DNA of 32,164 nt from JAOUEA01 sp963797635 (GTDB taxonomy: Bacteria > Actinomycetota > UBA4738 > HRBIN12): assembly GCA_963797635.1 (NCBI GenBank), contig CAWCPZ010000001.1:1-32164 (forward strand), given 5' to 3'. The notes beneath the pieces are model-generated. The model had not been told where the DNA came from. It was given only the letters and a program-made list of their open reading frames with translations, and did not search any database. How positions within the stretch are numbered: the stretch's first letter is position 1; each line of letters opens with the position of its first letter. This document shows positions 24,898 to 31,532 of the stretch, in pieces. The position numbers and the translations under genes were made by a program.

Positions 24898-26631
24898 CTA
24901 CGCGTCGAGCCTGCGCGCCACCCCGTCCACCGGCTCGGTGACCGGGATCCCCATCAGCCGCAGGATCGTCGGCATGACGTCCGGCGTCGTGAACCTGGCG
25001 TAGGTGTTGTTGCCGTACGCCAGGCTGGGTGACCAGAACACCATCGGCACACGCTGCACGCTCTCCTGGGCGCCACCGTGGTCGCCCAAGACGCTGTAGG
25101 TGGTCTTGTCATGCAGCAGTCCGATCACGTCCGGCCCGTTGGAAGCAGCCATCGTGTTCACGAGCTCCTGGCCGTGACGGTTCCACCAGCGGGCCTCGGC
25201 CAGGGTCATCGCGTTGGTGCCCCGCAGGCGGTAGCGCCCGCCGTCGCGCCAATAGCTCGCGATCACCCCCGGGGTCTTCAGCATCGCCGATGCGCCCAGC
25301 TTCTTCTTGTAGGTGGAGTGGTTGATCAGCCACGCCTCGATCGCTGACGACTGATAGGAGAACTGGATGTTCCCCGTGGCGATCAACGGCTGCAGGCTCG
25401 GCGACGGCTGGTTGTAGAGCGGGTCGGTCGCAGGGATGAACGAGCCCGCGTCCCAGACTCCGGTCGGCGCGTAGTACCAGTTGCTGTCGCCGGCGCCGGC
25501 GGTGTCCTTACCGTAGAAGTGCTCGCCGTAGGTCGCGCCGTGGTCGGCCGTCAGCACGACCATGGTTTCACCGCCGTCGCTCGCGTCGAGCGCCTCCACG
25601 GCGTCCAGCATCTTGCCGAGCTGCACGTCGGCGTTCTCGGCGGCGCATCGGACGTGCGTCTGGGCCGCACCGTCGGCCACAGGATCGCCCGTGTGGCACG
25701 CACCCATGAAGGTCGCGGCGTCCTTCTGCGCTCCCCACATGTGCGCGGCCTTGTCGATCGCACCCAGCGTGACGAACATCCCCGACCAGGGCTCGCGGGC
25801 CATCATCTCGATCGCGGCATCGGCGACCCACGTGTCACCACCGGTGTGCCCGGCCACTGCGGAGGCGTCGGTGCCGGGGAAGAACCGGTTGCCGTCTTCC
25901 GGATACAGCCACGAGGGGAACGCCGTCGTGGTGCCGTAGCTGTTGCCGGCGTCGGAGTTGATGTACCAACGTCCGCAGTAGTCGCTGAGATAGCTCGGCA
26001 CGTTCGTACCGAACGGGAACCGGTAGCGGCCGCCGAGCGTGGTACGGCAGGAATCGAAGAGCGAGCTCGAGGACCGGCTCGACATCCGCACGCCGATGGC
26101 GCCGTTCGGGGCGGTCGCCGAATCCACCGCGTAGGACTTCTCGCCCACGACGATGAACTTCGAGCCGGGGTCGGCCGTCTGGAGATAGTCGGCGAGCTTC
26201 GGGTAGCCGGCGCCGTTGTACGAGGCGTTGATCAGCGTGCCGAAGTCGGCACTGCTGAGGTCGCCGGTGATGTGCATGACGCCGGCGCCTTTGCCGAGCA
26301 GGTTGTCGGCGTCGCGGTAGGCCTCGTCGACCCAGCCCATATGCTTCGGGAGTTGCCCGGAGGTGATCACGTTGTGGGCGATCACGGTCTCCGACGCCAT
26401 GTAGCCCAGGTAGGCGTTCCGGAAGTTGGTGCCCTCGTTCCTGAGCTCGCGGAAGTTCGGCATGTCGAACTGGTTCGCGTACCGCGGGATCATCTGGTCG
26501 AACAGCACGATCAACACGCGGGTCGGATGCGAGGGCACGCCGCCCTGCGCCGTGCCACCGCCCACCCACAACGGCAAGACCAACGCCATGGTGGCGGCGA
26601 AGGCCACGATCCTGTTCCTGGCACCCCTCAT
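24898..26631 (-). CDS. secreted alkaline phosphatase family / phosphodiesterase protein
   Basis: A complete 577-residue enzyme of the type I phosphodiesterase/nucleotide pyrophosphatase branch of the alkaline phosphatase superfamily. A Sec signal peptide (AFAATMALVLPLWVGGG, cut near residue 30) exports it. Metal ligand D45 is in VLIVLFDQM; T82 in ASETVIAHNVITSG is the likely nucleophile, four residues before the conserved His; ADHGATYGEHFYG carries further ligands. Unlike many members it has long insertions (SYNGAGYPKLADYLQTADP and following). ATG 26631 is preferred because of GGGAGGGGG upstream. The role, such as extracellular phosphate or nucleotide scavenging, is inference. Confidence 0.85.
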   Translation of the reverse strand: MRGARNRIVAFAATMALVLPLWVGGGTAQGGVPSHPTRVLIVLFDQMIPRYANQFDMPNFRELRNEGTNFRNAYLGYMASETVIAHNVITSGQLPKHMGWVDEAYRDADNLLGKGAGVMHITGDLSSADFGTLINASYNGAGYPKLADYLQTADPGSKFIVVGEKSYAVDSATAPNGAIGVRMSSRSSSSLFDSCRTTLGGRYRFPFGTNVPSYLSDYCGRWYINSDAGNSYGTTTAFPSWLYPEDGNRFFPGTDASAVAGHTGGDTWVADAAIEMMAREPWSGMFVTLGAIDKAAHMWGAQKDAATFMGACHTGDPVADGAAQTHVRCAAENADVQLGKMLDAVEALDASDGGETMVVLTADHGATYGEHFYGKDTAGAGDSNWYYAPTGVWDAGSFIPATDPLYNQPSPSLQPLIATGNIQFSYQSSAIEAWLINHSTYKKKLGASAMLKTPGVIASYWRDGGRYRLRGTNAMTLAEARWWNRHGQELVNTMAASNGPDVIGLLHDKTTYSVLGDHGGAQESVQRVPMVFWSPSLAYGNNTYARFTTPDVMPTILRLMGIPVTEPVDGVARRLDA

Positions 26632-26718
26632 ACGTTTCCCCCTCCCGTGCGTTGCTGGATGATGCTCCCGCCCGTGGGATAGGGCAAATCGCGTAGGGCG
26701 TCCGACGGAGAGGACCGC

Positions 26719-26751
26719 TTGACGAGGTGGTGAGGGTGCCGCCGCTAGACT
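26719..26751 (+). promoter_or_regulatory. lysC promoter
   Basis: TTGACG at 26719-26724 and TAGACT at 26746-26751 are separated by 21 bases, longer than the usual 17. Transcription would start near 26758, leaving a leader of about 26 bases with GGAG at 26775-26778 before the GTG at 26784. Confidence 0.45.
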
Positions 26752-26783
26752 CGACCACGTCCCGACCTTCACCTGGAGCGTCC

Positions 26784-28028
26784 GTGCCCATCATCGTGCA
26801 GAAGTACGGCGGTACCTCGGTCGGATCCGTGGAGCGGATCCAGGCCGTGGCCGATCGCGTGGTGGCTGCACGCGAAGCCGGCAACGACGTGGTCGTCGTG
26901 GTCTCGGCCATGGGGCACACGACCGACGAGCTGCTGGCGATGGCGTCCGAGATCGCCCCGATCCCCGACCCGCGGGAACTCGACATGCTGCTCACCGCGG
27001 GGGAGCGGATCGCCATGTCCCTCCTGGGGATCGCGATCAACGCACGAGGGTGCCGCGCCGCCAGCTACACGGGTTCGCAGGCCGGGATCATGACCGATCA
27101 CGAGCACGGGAAGGCCAGGATCGTCGAGATCCGGCCCAAGCGGATCCTCGAAGCGCTCGAGGCGGGCAACGTCGTGGTGCTCGCCGGGTTCCAGGGATTG
27201 TCGGTGACCCAGTTCGAGATCACGACGCTGGGTCGCGGTGGTTCGGACCTGACGGCGGTCGCGATGGCCGCGGCGGTGGGCGCCGACGTGTGTGAGATCT
27301 ACACGGACGTGCAGGGCGTCTTCACGACCGATCCACGGCGGGTGCCGAACGCCCGCAAGCTCGAGGTGGTCTCCTACGACGAGATGCTCGAGATGGCCGC
27401 GGCGGGCGCGAACGTGCTGCAGTCGCGCTCGGTGGAGTACGCGCGTCGCCACGGCGTGAAGCTGCACGTCCGCTCGGCGTTCGACGACGCACCCGGCACC
27501 TGGGTGCAGGAGGTTGCAGACATGGAAGGCGTGCTGATCTCGGGTGTGGCGCTGGACACCGGCGAGGCGAAGGTGACGCTCGAACGGGTGCCCGACCGCC
27601 CCGGGGTGGCGGCGCTCGTGTTCAAGGCGATCGCGGAGGACGCGATCAGCATCGACATGATCGTGCAGAACATCTCGCACGCCGGCGCGACGGACCTGTC
27701 GTTCACGGCCCCGCTCACCGACATCGCCCGTCTGCAGAGCGTGATGGAGCGCATCGTCAAGGAGATCGGCGCGGAACGATTCACGATGGACCAGGACATC
27801 GCGAAGATCTCGTTGATCGGTGCCGGGATGAAGACCCATCCCGGTGTGGCCGCGGACATGTTCGACTGCCTCGCCACCGGTGGCGTCAACATCGAGATGA
27901 TCTCGACCTCGCCGATCCGCATCTCGTGCGTGATCCGCAAGGGCGACGGCGAGCGGGCGGTTCGCTTGATCCACGAACGGTTCGACCTCGATGCCACCGG
28001 ATCCTCGCCCGACATCGCCACCGGTTGA
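26784..28028 (+). CDS. lysC: aspartate kinase
   Basis: A complete 414-residue aspartokinase, which phosphorylates aspartate as the first step to lysine, threonine, methionine and diaminopimelate. The N-terminus IIVQKYGGTSVGS is the kinase signature, TTLGRGGSDLTAVA binds substrate, and IYTDVQGVFTTDPR follows. The C-terminal half has two ACT domains (VTLERVPDRPGVAALVFKAI; KISLIGAGMKTHPGVAADMF), which sense lysine and threonine. Codon 247 is an ATG (27522) preceded 8 bases by AGGAGG (27508-27513), a likely second start that makes a 168-residue beta subunit as in Corynebacterium. asd follows 39 bases later. Confidence 0.96.
   Translation: MPIIVQKYGGTSVGSVERIQAVADRVVAAREAGNDVVVVVSAMGHTTDELLAMASEIAPIPDPRELDMLLTAGERIAMSLLGIAINARGCRAASYTGSQAGIMTDHEHGKARIVEIRPKRILEALEAGNVVVLAGFQGLSVTQFEITTLGRGGSDLTAVAMAAAVGADVCEIYTDVQGVFTTDPRRVPNARKLEVVSYDEMLEMAAAGANVLQSRSVEYARRHGVKLHVRSAFDDAPGTWVQEVADMEGVLISGVALDTGEAKVTLERVPDRPGVAALVFKAIAEDAISIDMIVQNISHAGATDLSFTAPLTDIARLQSVMERIVKEIGAERFTMDQDIAKISLIGAGMKTHPGVAADMFDCLATGGVNIEMISTSPIRISCVIRKGDGERAVRLIHERFDLDATGSSPDIATG
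27508..27524 (+). promoter_or_regulatory. internal ribosome-binding site for the aspartokinase beta subunit
   Basis: AGGAGG at 27508-27513, 8 bases, ATG at 27522-27524, in frame with lysC. The product would start MEGVLISGVALDTGEAK, the point where the beta subunit of alpha2beta2 aspartokinases begins. Confidence 0.65.
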
Positions 28029-28057
28029 CCGATCGGCGCGAGGGCCGCTGTTAGGCT
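28025..28057 (+). promoter_or_regulatory. asd promoter overlapping the lysC stop
   Basis: TTGACC (28025-28030) contains the lysC stop TGA, and TAGGCT (28052-28057) follows after 21 bases, the same spacer as at lysC. The ATG at 28068 lies 10 bases after the -10 box, leaving a 3-4 base leader. Confidence 0.4.
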
Positions 28058-28067
28058 GGAACGCATC

Positions 28068-29099
28068 ATGAAGATCGCTGTCGTCGGTGCCACCGGGGCC
28101 GTCGGCCGGGAGATGATGCGCACCCTCGAGGAGCGCCGCTTCCCTGTCGACGAGCTGTTGCCGCTCGCGTCCTCGCGGTCCGCGGGCACCACCGTGCCCT
28201 TCCGAGGCGAGTCGTACGAGGTGCGCGAGCTGTCTCTGGACCTCCTGCGCGGGGTCGATGTGGCACTCGTCAGCGCCGGGGCTTCCGTGTCGAGATCGTT
28301 CATCCCCGAGGCGGCTGCGAACGGCACGGTGTGCATCGACAACTCCAGCGCCTTCCGCATGGATCCCGACGTGCCGTTGACGATCCCGGAGGTCAATCCC
28401 GAGTCGCTCGAGGGATCGCCGCGCATCATCGCGGTGCCGAACTGCACCACGATCACGGCGCTGCTCGCGGTGGCGCCGCTGCACCGCGCCGCCGGTCTCA
28501 GGTCATTGGTGCTCTCGTCCTACCAATCGGTGAGCGGCGCCGGTCACACGGGGGTCAGCGAACTGCTCGACCAGGTGGAGAAGCTCCGCGGCGACGAGGC
28601 CTCGCTCGCCCATCCCGTCCACGGGGCGCTGCCGACCGGCCCGGTCTTCGGCAAGACGATCGCCTACAACGTGGTCGCCAAGATCGGTGACTTCGAGGCC
28701 GACGGCTTCACGGGCGAGGAGTCGAAGATGATGGCTGAGCCCCGCAAGATCCTGGGGATGCCCGACCTGCCCGTGGTCGCCACCAGTGTTCGGGTGCCGG
28801 TGCTGGCCGGTCACGGCGCGTCCATCCTGGCGGAGTTCGAGCGGTCGATCTCCGTGCGCGATGCGCGAGAGCTGCTCGAGGCCGCGCCCGGCGTCGAGCT
28901 CTGGGACGACCCGAAGAAGGACGTCTACCCCTCGCCCTTGGATTCGGCCGGTCTCGATGTGGCATTGGTGGGGCGCATCCGTCAGGTGCCCGGGCGCCCC
29001 GACGCGCTCGCCCTGTTCAGCTGCGCCGACAACTTGCGCAAGGGCGCGGCCCTCAACGCCGTCCAGATCGCCGAGCACCTGTTCTCGTCGTTGATCTGA
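28068..29099 (+). CDS. asd: aspartate-semialdehyde dehydrogenase
   Basis: A complete 343-residue enzyme that reduces aspartyl phosphate, the LysC product, to aspartate semialdehyde using NADPH. The Rossmann loop is VVGATGAVGREMMRTL, the catalytic cysteine C126 is in IAVPNCTTITAL, the substrate loop is SSYQSVSGAGHTG, and the general-base His is in RVPVLAGHG. It shares the direction of lysC and gives the branch point to lysine/diaminopimelate and threonine/methionine. The ATG at 28068 lacks a good Shine-Dalgarno and has TAGGCT 10 bases upstream, so it may be nearly leaderless from its own promoter. Confidence 0.96.
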   Translation: MKIAVVGATGAVGREMMRTLEERRFPVDELLPLASSRSAGTTVPFRGESYEVRELSLDLLRGVDVALVSAGASVSRSFIPEAAANGTVCIDNSSAFRMDPDVPLTIPEVNPESLEGSPRIIAVPNCTTITALLAVAPLHRAAGLRSLVLSSYQSVSGAGHTGVSELLDQVEKLRGDEASLAHPVHGALPTGPVFGKTIAYNVVAKIGDFEADGFTGEESKMMAEPRKILGMPDLPVVATSVRVPVLAGHGASILAEFERSISVRDARELLEAAPGVELWDDPKKDVYPSPLDSAGLDVALVGRIRQVPGRPDALALFSCADNLRKGAALNAVQIAEHLFSSLI

Positions 29100-29106
29100 G
29101 GGGTCG

Positions 29107-29141
29107 TTGGGTCGGGGCATCGGCGGGGGTAGGGTCGGCCC
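29107..29141 (+). promoter_or_regulatory. leaderless promoter of the DUF1622 gene
   Basis: TTGGGT (29107-29112), a 17-base spacer, TAGGGT (29130-29135), then 6 bases and GTG 29142. This is the most complete -35/-10 pair among the leaderless promoters. Confidence 0.55.
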
Positions 29142-29510
29142 GTGAGCTACCAGGACTTCATGGAAGGCACGGTCAAGGTCTTCGAACTCGTGGGCGTGGC
29201 CGTGCTGCTGATCGGCGGGCTCCTGGCGTTCTCCCTCTACTTCTTCCGGTTGGTGAGTGGGGTGTCGCGACGGCAGGCCTTCAACGAGGTCCGGTCCTCC
29301 CTCGGCCGCGCGATCCTGCTGGGCCTCGAAGTGCTGGTGGTGGCCGACATCATCCGCACGATCGTGGTGACGCCGACGCTGTCGAGCGCCGCCACCTTGG
29401 GAGTGATCGTGCTGGTGCGGATCCTGCTGAGCTTCTCGATCGACGTCGAGGTCGAGGGCATGCTGCCCTGGCGACGAGGCGCACCTCGAAGCGAGATGCC
29501 GCCGAGCTAG
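29142..29510 (+). CDS. DUF1622 family membrane protein
   Basis: A complete 122-residue protein of the DUF1622 family, function unknown. Three hydrophobic helices are visible: FELVGVAVLLIGGLLAFSLY, then AILLGLEVLVVADIIRTIVV, then LGVIVLVRILLSFSIDVEVE. Between helices 1 and 2 lies a basic loop with RRQAFNEVRSSLGRA, a family hallmark. The GTG start is supported by TAGGGT 6 bases upstream. Its TAG stop shares the tetramer CTAG with the stop of the opposite GNAT gene. Confidence 0.88.
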   Translation: MSYQDFMEGTVKVFELVGVAVLLIGGLLAFSLYFFRLVSGVSRRQAFNEVRSSLGRAILLGLEVLVVADIIRTIVVTPTLSSAATLGVIVLVRILLSFSIDVEVEGMLPWRRGAPRSEMPPS

Positions 29511-29995
29511 TTGTCGTCCACGGGCTGGCCGCCCGGCGTGACGTCGTCGGCCAGCTGCTTCACGAACCACGCGCCGTAGTCGCTCCAGCCCTCCCGCCGG
29601 TAGAAGTCGATCGTGGCTTCGCGCCAGGAGGCGGTCACCAGCGCCATGCGGAAGCAGCCACGCTTGCGGGCGAGTTCCTCGGCCCGGCGGAGCAACGTGG
29701 TTCCGACGCCGGATCCTCGAGCCTGTTCGGTGACGACGACATCGTTCACGCGGGCCTGCGGCCGGTGATCGCCGAGGCGCTGGTGGTACTCCATGTCGAT
29801 GACCCCGGCGATCTCGCCGTCGAGCTCGGCCACCAGCGTCACGTTGCCGATCTGCCGGATGTGCCCGGAGAAGGCCTGTTGATGCGTGGGGTCCTCGGCG
29901 GTGCCGGCCGCGACGCCGCGGCCGAGTTCGACGAGCAGGCCTGCCACGGCGGGCCAGTCCTCGGGGGACGCGAGACGAACCACGACCGCGCCCAT
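29507..29995 (-). CDS. GNAT family acetyltransferase
   Basis: A 162-residue single-domain GNAT. The opening VVVRLASPEDWPAVAGLLVE, the CoA-binding motif A in VNDVVVTEQARGSGVGTTLL and motif B in ATIDFYRREGWSDYGAWFVK are clear. ATG 29995 overlaps the stop of the Eis-like gene (TGATG), so this is the third gene of a coupled operon; a longer N-terminal reading would be all out of family. It could acetylate an amine on a small molecule or protein; the substrate is unknown. Confidence 0.88.
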   Translation of the reverse strand: MGAVVVRLASPEDWPAVAGLLVELGRGVAAGTAEDPTHQQAFSGHIRQIGNVTLVAELDGEIAGVIDMEYHQRLGDHRPQARVNDVVVTEQARGSGVGTTLLRRAEELARKRGCFRMALVTASWREATIDFYRREGWSDYGAWFVKQLADDVTPGGQPVDDN

Positions 29996-31188
29996 CAGAA
30001 GAAGAACGGACACCAGGGGTCGGGGCCGGCGAACATCGCGCCCAGCGCTTCGAGCGAGGGATCGTCGGCATCGAGCAGCCCGAGCCGAACCGCATCGTGC
30101 ACACGGAGGAACCCGCTGAACAACGACGAGAGCGTGCCGATGCCGATCGGTGCTGGGTGGTCGCTCCCGCCCGCCGGGCTCACGCTCGCCGAGCCGCCCC
30201 GGACCTCGATCCTCCACGGTCCCGCGTTCTCGGGCCAGCGTTCGTCGTCCACGGCGATCACCGCATCGACATCGATCGGCGGGTAGCCGCGCGCTTCAAG
30301 CGCGGCCGGCACGTTCAAGAGCCGGAGCATCCAGTCGTAGCGGAAGGGCGTGGCGAGGAACGCCTCGGGGGTGGCGAGCGCCAGCGGGTCCGACGGGGGG
30401 CCGGACCATTCCACCCACTTGCCCAGCCCGCGGAACCCCCGGAAATACTGCAGCAACGCGCGTTGCGCTGCCGGTGTCGTCGTGAAGAACGCGTTGCAGG
30501 ACAATCCGAACGCGACGTCGAGCGGACCTGGATCGGCGTCACGGGAGAACGCGGCGAAGCCGGTCACGCGTTCTGCTTCGCGCACCACGACGGCGCGGTA
30601 GGCCGAGTCGTCGGGCTTGGTCAGGATGCGAACGCGCCAGTGTTCGTCCTCGACCGGTTCCACCGGACCGTTCTGACTCCGCACCCACCCGCGGTAGGCC
30701 TCGCGGATCGCGGCGAGGTCACGGTCGACGTCGACCAGCTCGACGCTCAGCGTGTCGCGGTCCGGGGCGATCGCGTCGAGGGGCAGTCGGTGGGTGGTGT
30801 ACGACCCCGCGATCTCGAACCCCATCCGTCGGTACGGGCGCAGCACCGCGGGGAAGAGCGCCGCGAGCGGCGTTCCTCGTTCATACGCCCGTTGGAGCAG
30901 GGCATCGGTGCACGCGGTGGCGAGGCCGTCCGCTCGACGCTCGGGCAACGTGCCCACGCGGGTGATCCCGCAGCAGTCGACGCCGCGTCCACCGAACCAC
31001 TGATCGAACCGGAACTCCCCGGCGGTGGCGACCACGCGATCGTCCTCGAGCGCGACGCGGATGTCGTCGAGCTTGAGGAGCGGCGCATTGAGCAGGGCGC
31101 GTTCGAGCGGGAAGTTGATCGACGCCGACAGCACACCCGCGATCTGTTCGCGGTGGGCTTCGCCGGGCTCGACGATCTGTGCGTTCAT
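29995..31188 (-). CDS. Eis-like GNAT acetyltransferase with SCP2-like domain
   Basis: A 397-residue protein with the order of the Eis family: an N-terminal GNAT domain (ITRVGTLPERRADGLATACT, the motif A region, then YRRMGFEIAGSYTTHRLP), a second GNAT-like domain (DRDLAAIREAYRGWVRSQNG), and a sterol-carrier-like C-terminal domain (WRIEVRGGSASVSPAGGSDH). It ends in Phe (WCPFFF), and in Mycobacterium Eis the C-terminal carboxylate is the general base. Eis enzymes acetylate amines at several sites, including aminoglycosides and protein lysines. ATG 31188 overlaps the MazG-like stop (ATGA). An upstream start at 31206 is unlikely. Confidence 0.88.
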   Translation of the reverse strand: MNAQIVEPGEAHREQIAGVLSASINFPLERALLNAPLLKLDDIRVALEDDRVVATAGEFRFDQWFGGRGVDCCGITRVGTLPERRADGLATACTDALLQRAYERGTPLAALFPAVLRPYRRMGFEIAGSYTTHRLPLDAIAPDRDTLSVELVDVDRDLAAIREAYRGWVRSQNGPVEPVEDEHWRVRILTKPDDSAYRAVVVREAERVTGFAAFSRDADPGPLDVAFGLSCNAFFTTTPAAQRALLQYFRGFRGLGKWVEWSGPPSDPLALATPEAFLATPFRYDWMLRLLNVPAALEARGYPPIDVDAVIAVDDERWPENAGPWRIEVRGGSASVSPAGGSDHPAPIGIGTLSSLFSGFLRVHDAVRLGLLDADDPSLEALGAMFAGPDPWCPFFF

Positions 31189-31472
31189 GCGGCGGGGCAC
31201 CCGCACGGGGACATCCCGCAGCGCGGGCAGCCGGCGGCGTAGCGCGCGATCGCGTCCTCGAGTTCGACACCCTCGACGTTGGCGAGCGACAGCAGCCAGG
31301 CGAGCACGTCACCGAACTCGTGCTGGAGGTTCTCCCGGTCGCCGGTGCGCATCGCTTTCGCGAGTTCGCCGACCTCCTCGGTGAGCCAGCGGAACGTGGC
31401 GTCGCGGCCGCGAGCGGCGTCGCGCTCGAGGTAGGTGGTGCGCATCGTGTGTTGCAGTTCGGACAGGTCCAT
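31185..31472 (-). CDS. MazG-like pyrophosphohydrolase with cysteine tail
   Basis: A 95-residue all-helical NTP pyrophosphohydrolase-like protein. The metal ligands of the MazG/iMazG fold are present: E32, E33 and E36 in LTEEVGELAKAM and E52 and D55 in HEFGDVLAWLLSLA. The tail CPRCGMSPCGC (C82, C85, C90, C92) looks like a zinc knuckle and is not part of the core fold. Such enzymes hydrolyse abnormal or excess nucleotides to monophosphates. ATG 31472 has TAGACT 6 bases upstream, so a leaderless mRNA is likely; it starts the operon with Eis-like and GNAT genes. Confidence 0.82.
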   Translation of the reverse strand: MDLSELQHTMRTTYLERDAARGRDATFRWLTEEVGELAKAMRTGDRENLQHEFGDVLAWLLSLANVEGVELEDAIARYAAGCPRCGMSPCGCPAA

Positions 31473-31484
31473 CGGGAGAGTCTA
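31473..31484 (-). promoter_or_regulatory. leaderless -10 box of the MazG-like operon
   Basis: Minus-strand TAGACT (31484 down to 31479) is 6 bases before ATG 31472. Confidence 0.55.
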
Positions 31485-31532
31485 GGCGCGTCGCCGTTGC
31501 GCCGATGTTCACCGACCGTCACACTGTGCCCG

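Noticed and set aside
25519..26682. Plus-strand open frame of 387 codons opposite the alkaline phosphatase family gene
   Set aside because: Antisense shadow; the minus strand has a signal peptide, SD and catalytic motifs.
26769..28484. Minus-strand open frame of 571 codons across lysC and asd
   Set aside because: It runs antisense through two well-known genes and is rich in Arg, His and Asp without motifs.
31189..31206. Earlier start for the Eis-like protein (ATG 31206)
   Set aside because: It adds six residues from inside the MazG-like gene; ATG 31188 gives the typical ATGA overlap and the usual N-terminus.
31510..31532. CACACTGTG before the Crp/Fnr gene as a CRP site
   Set aside because: The half-sites are in the wrong order and too close for the TGTGA-N6-TCACA pattern.
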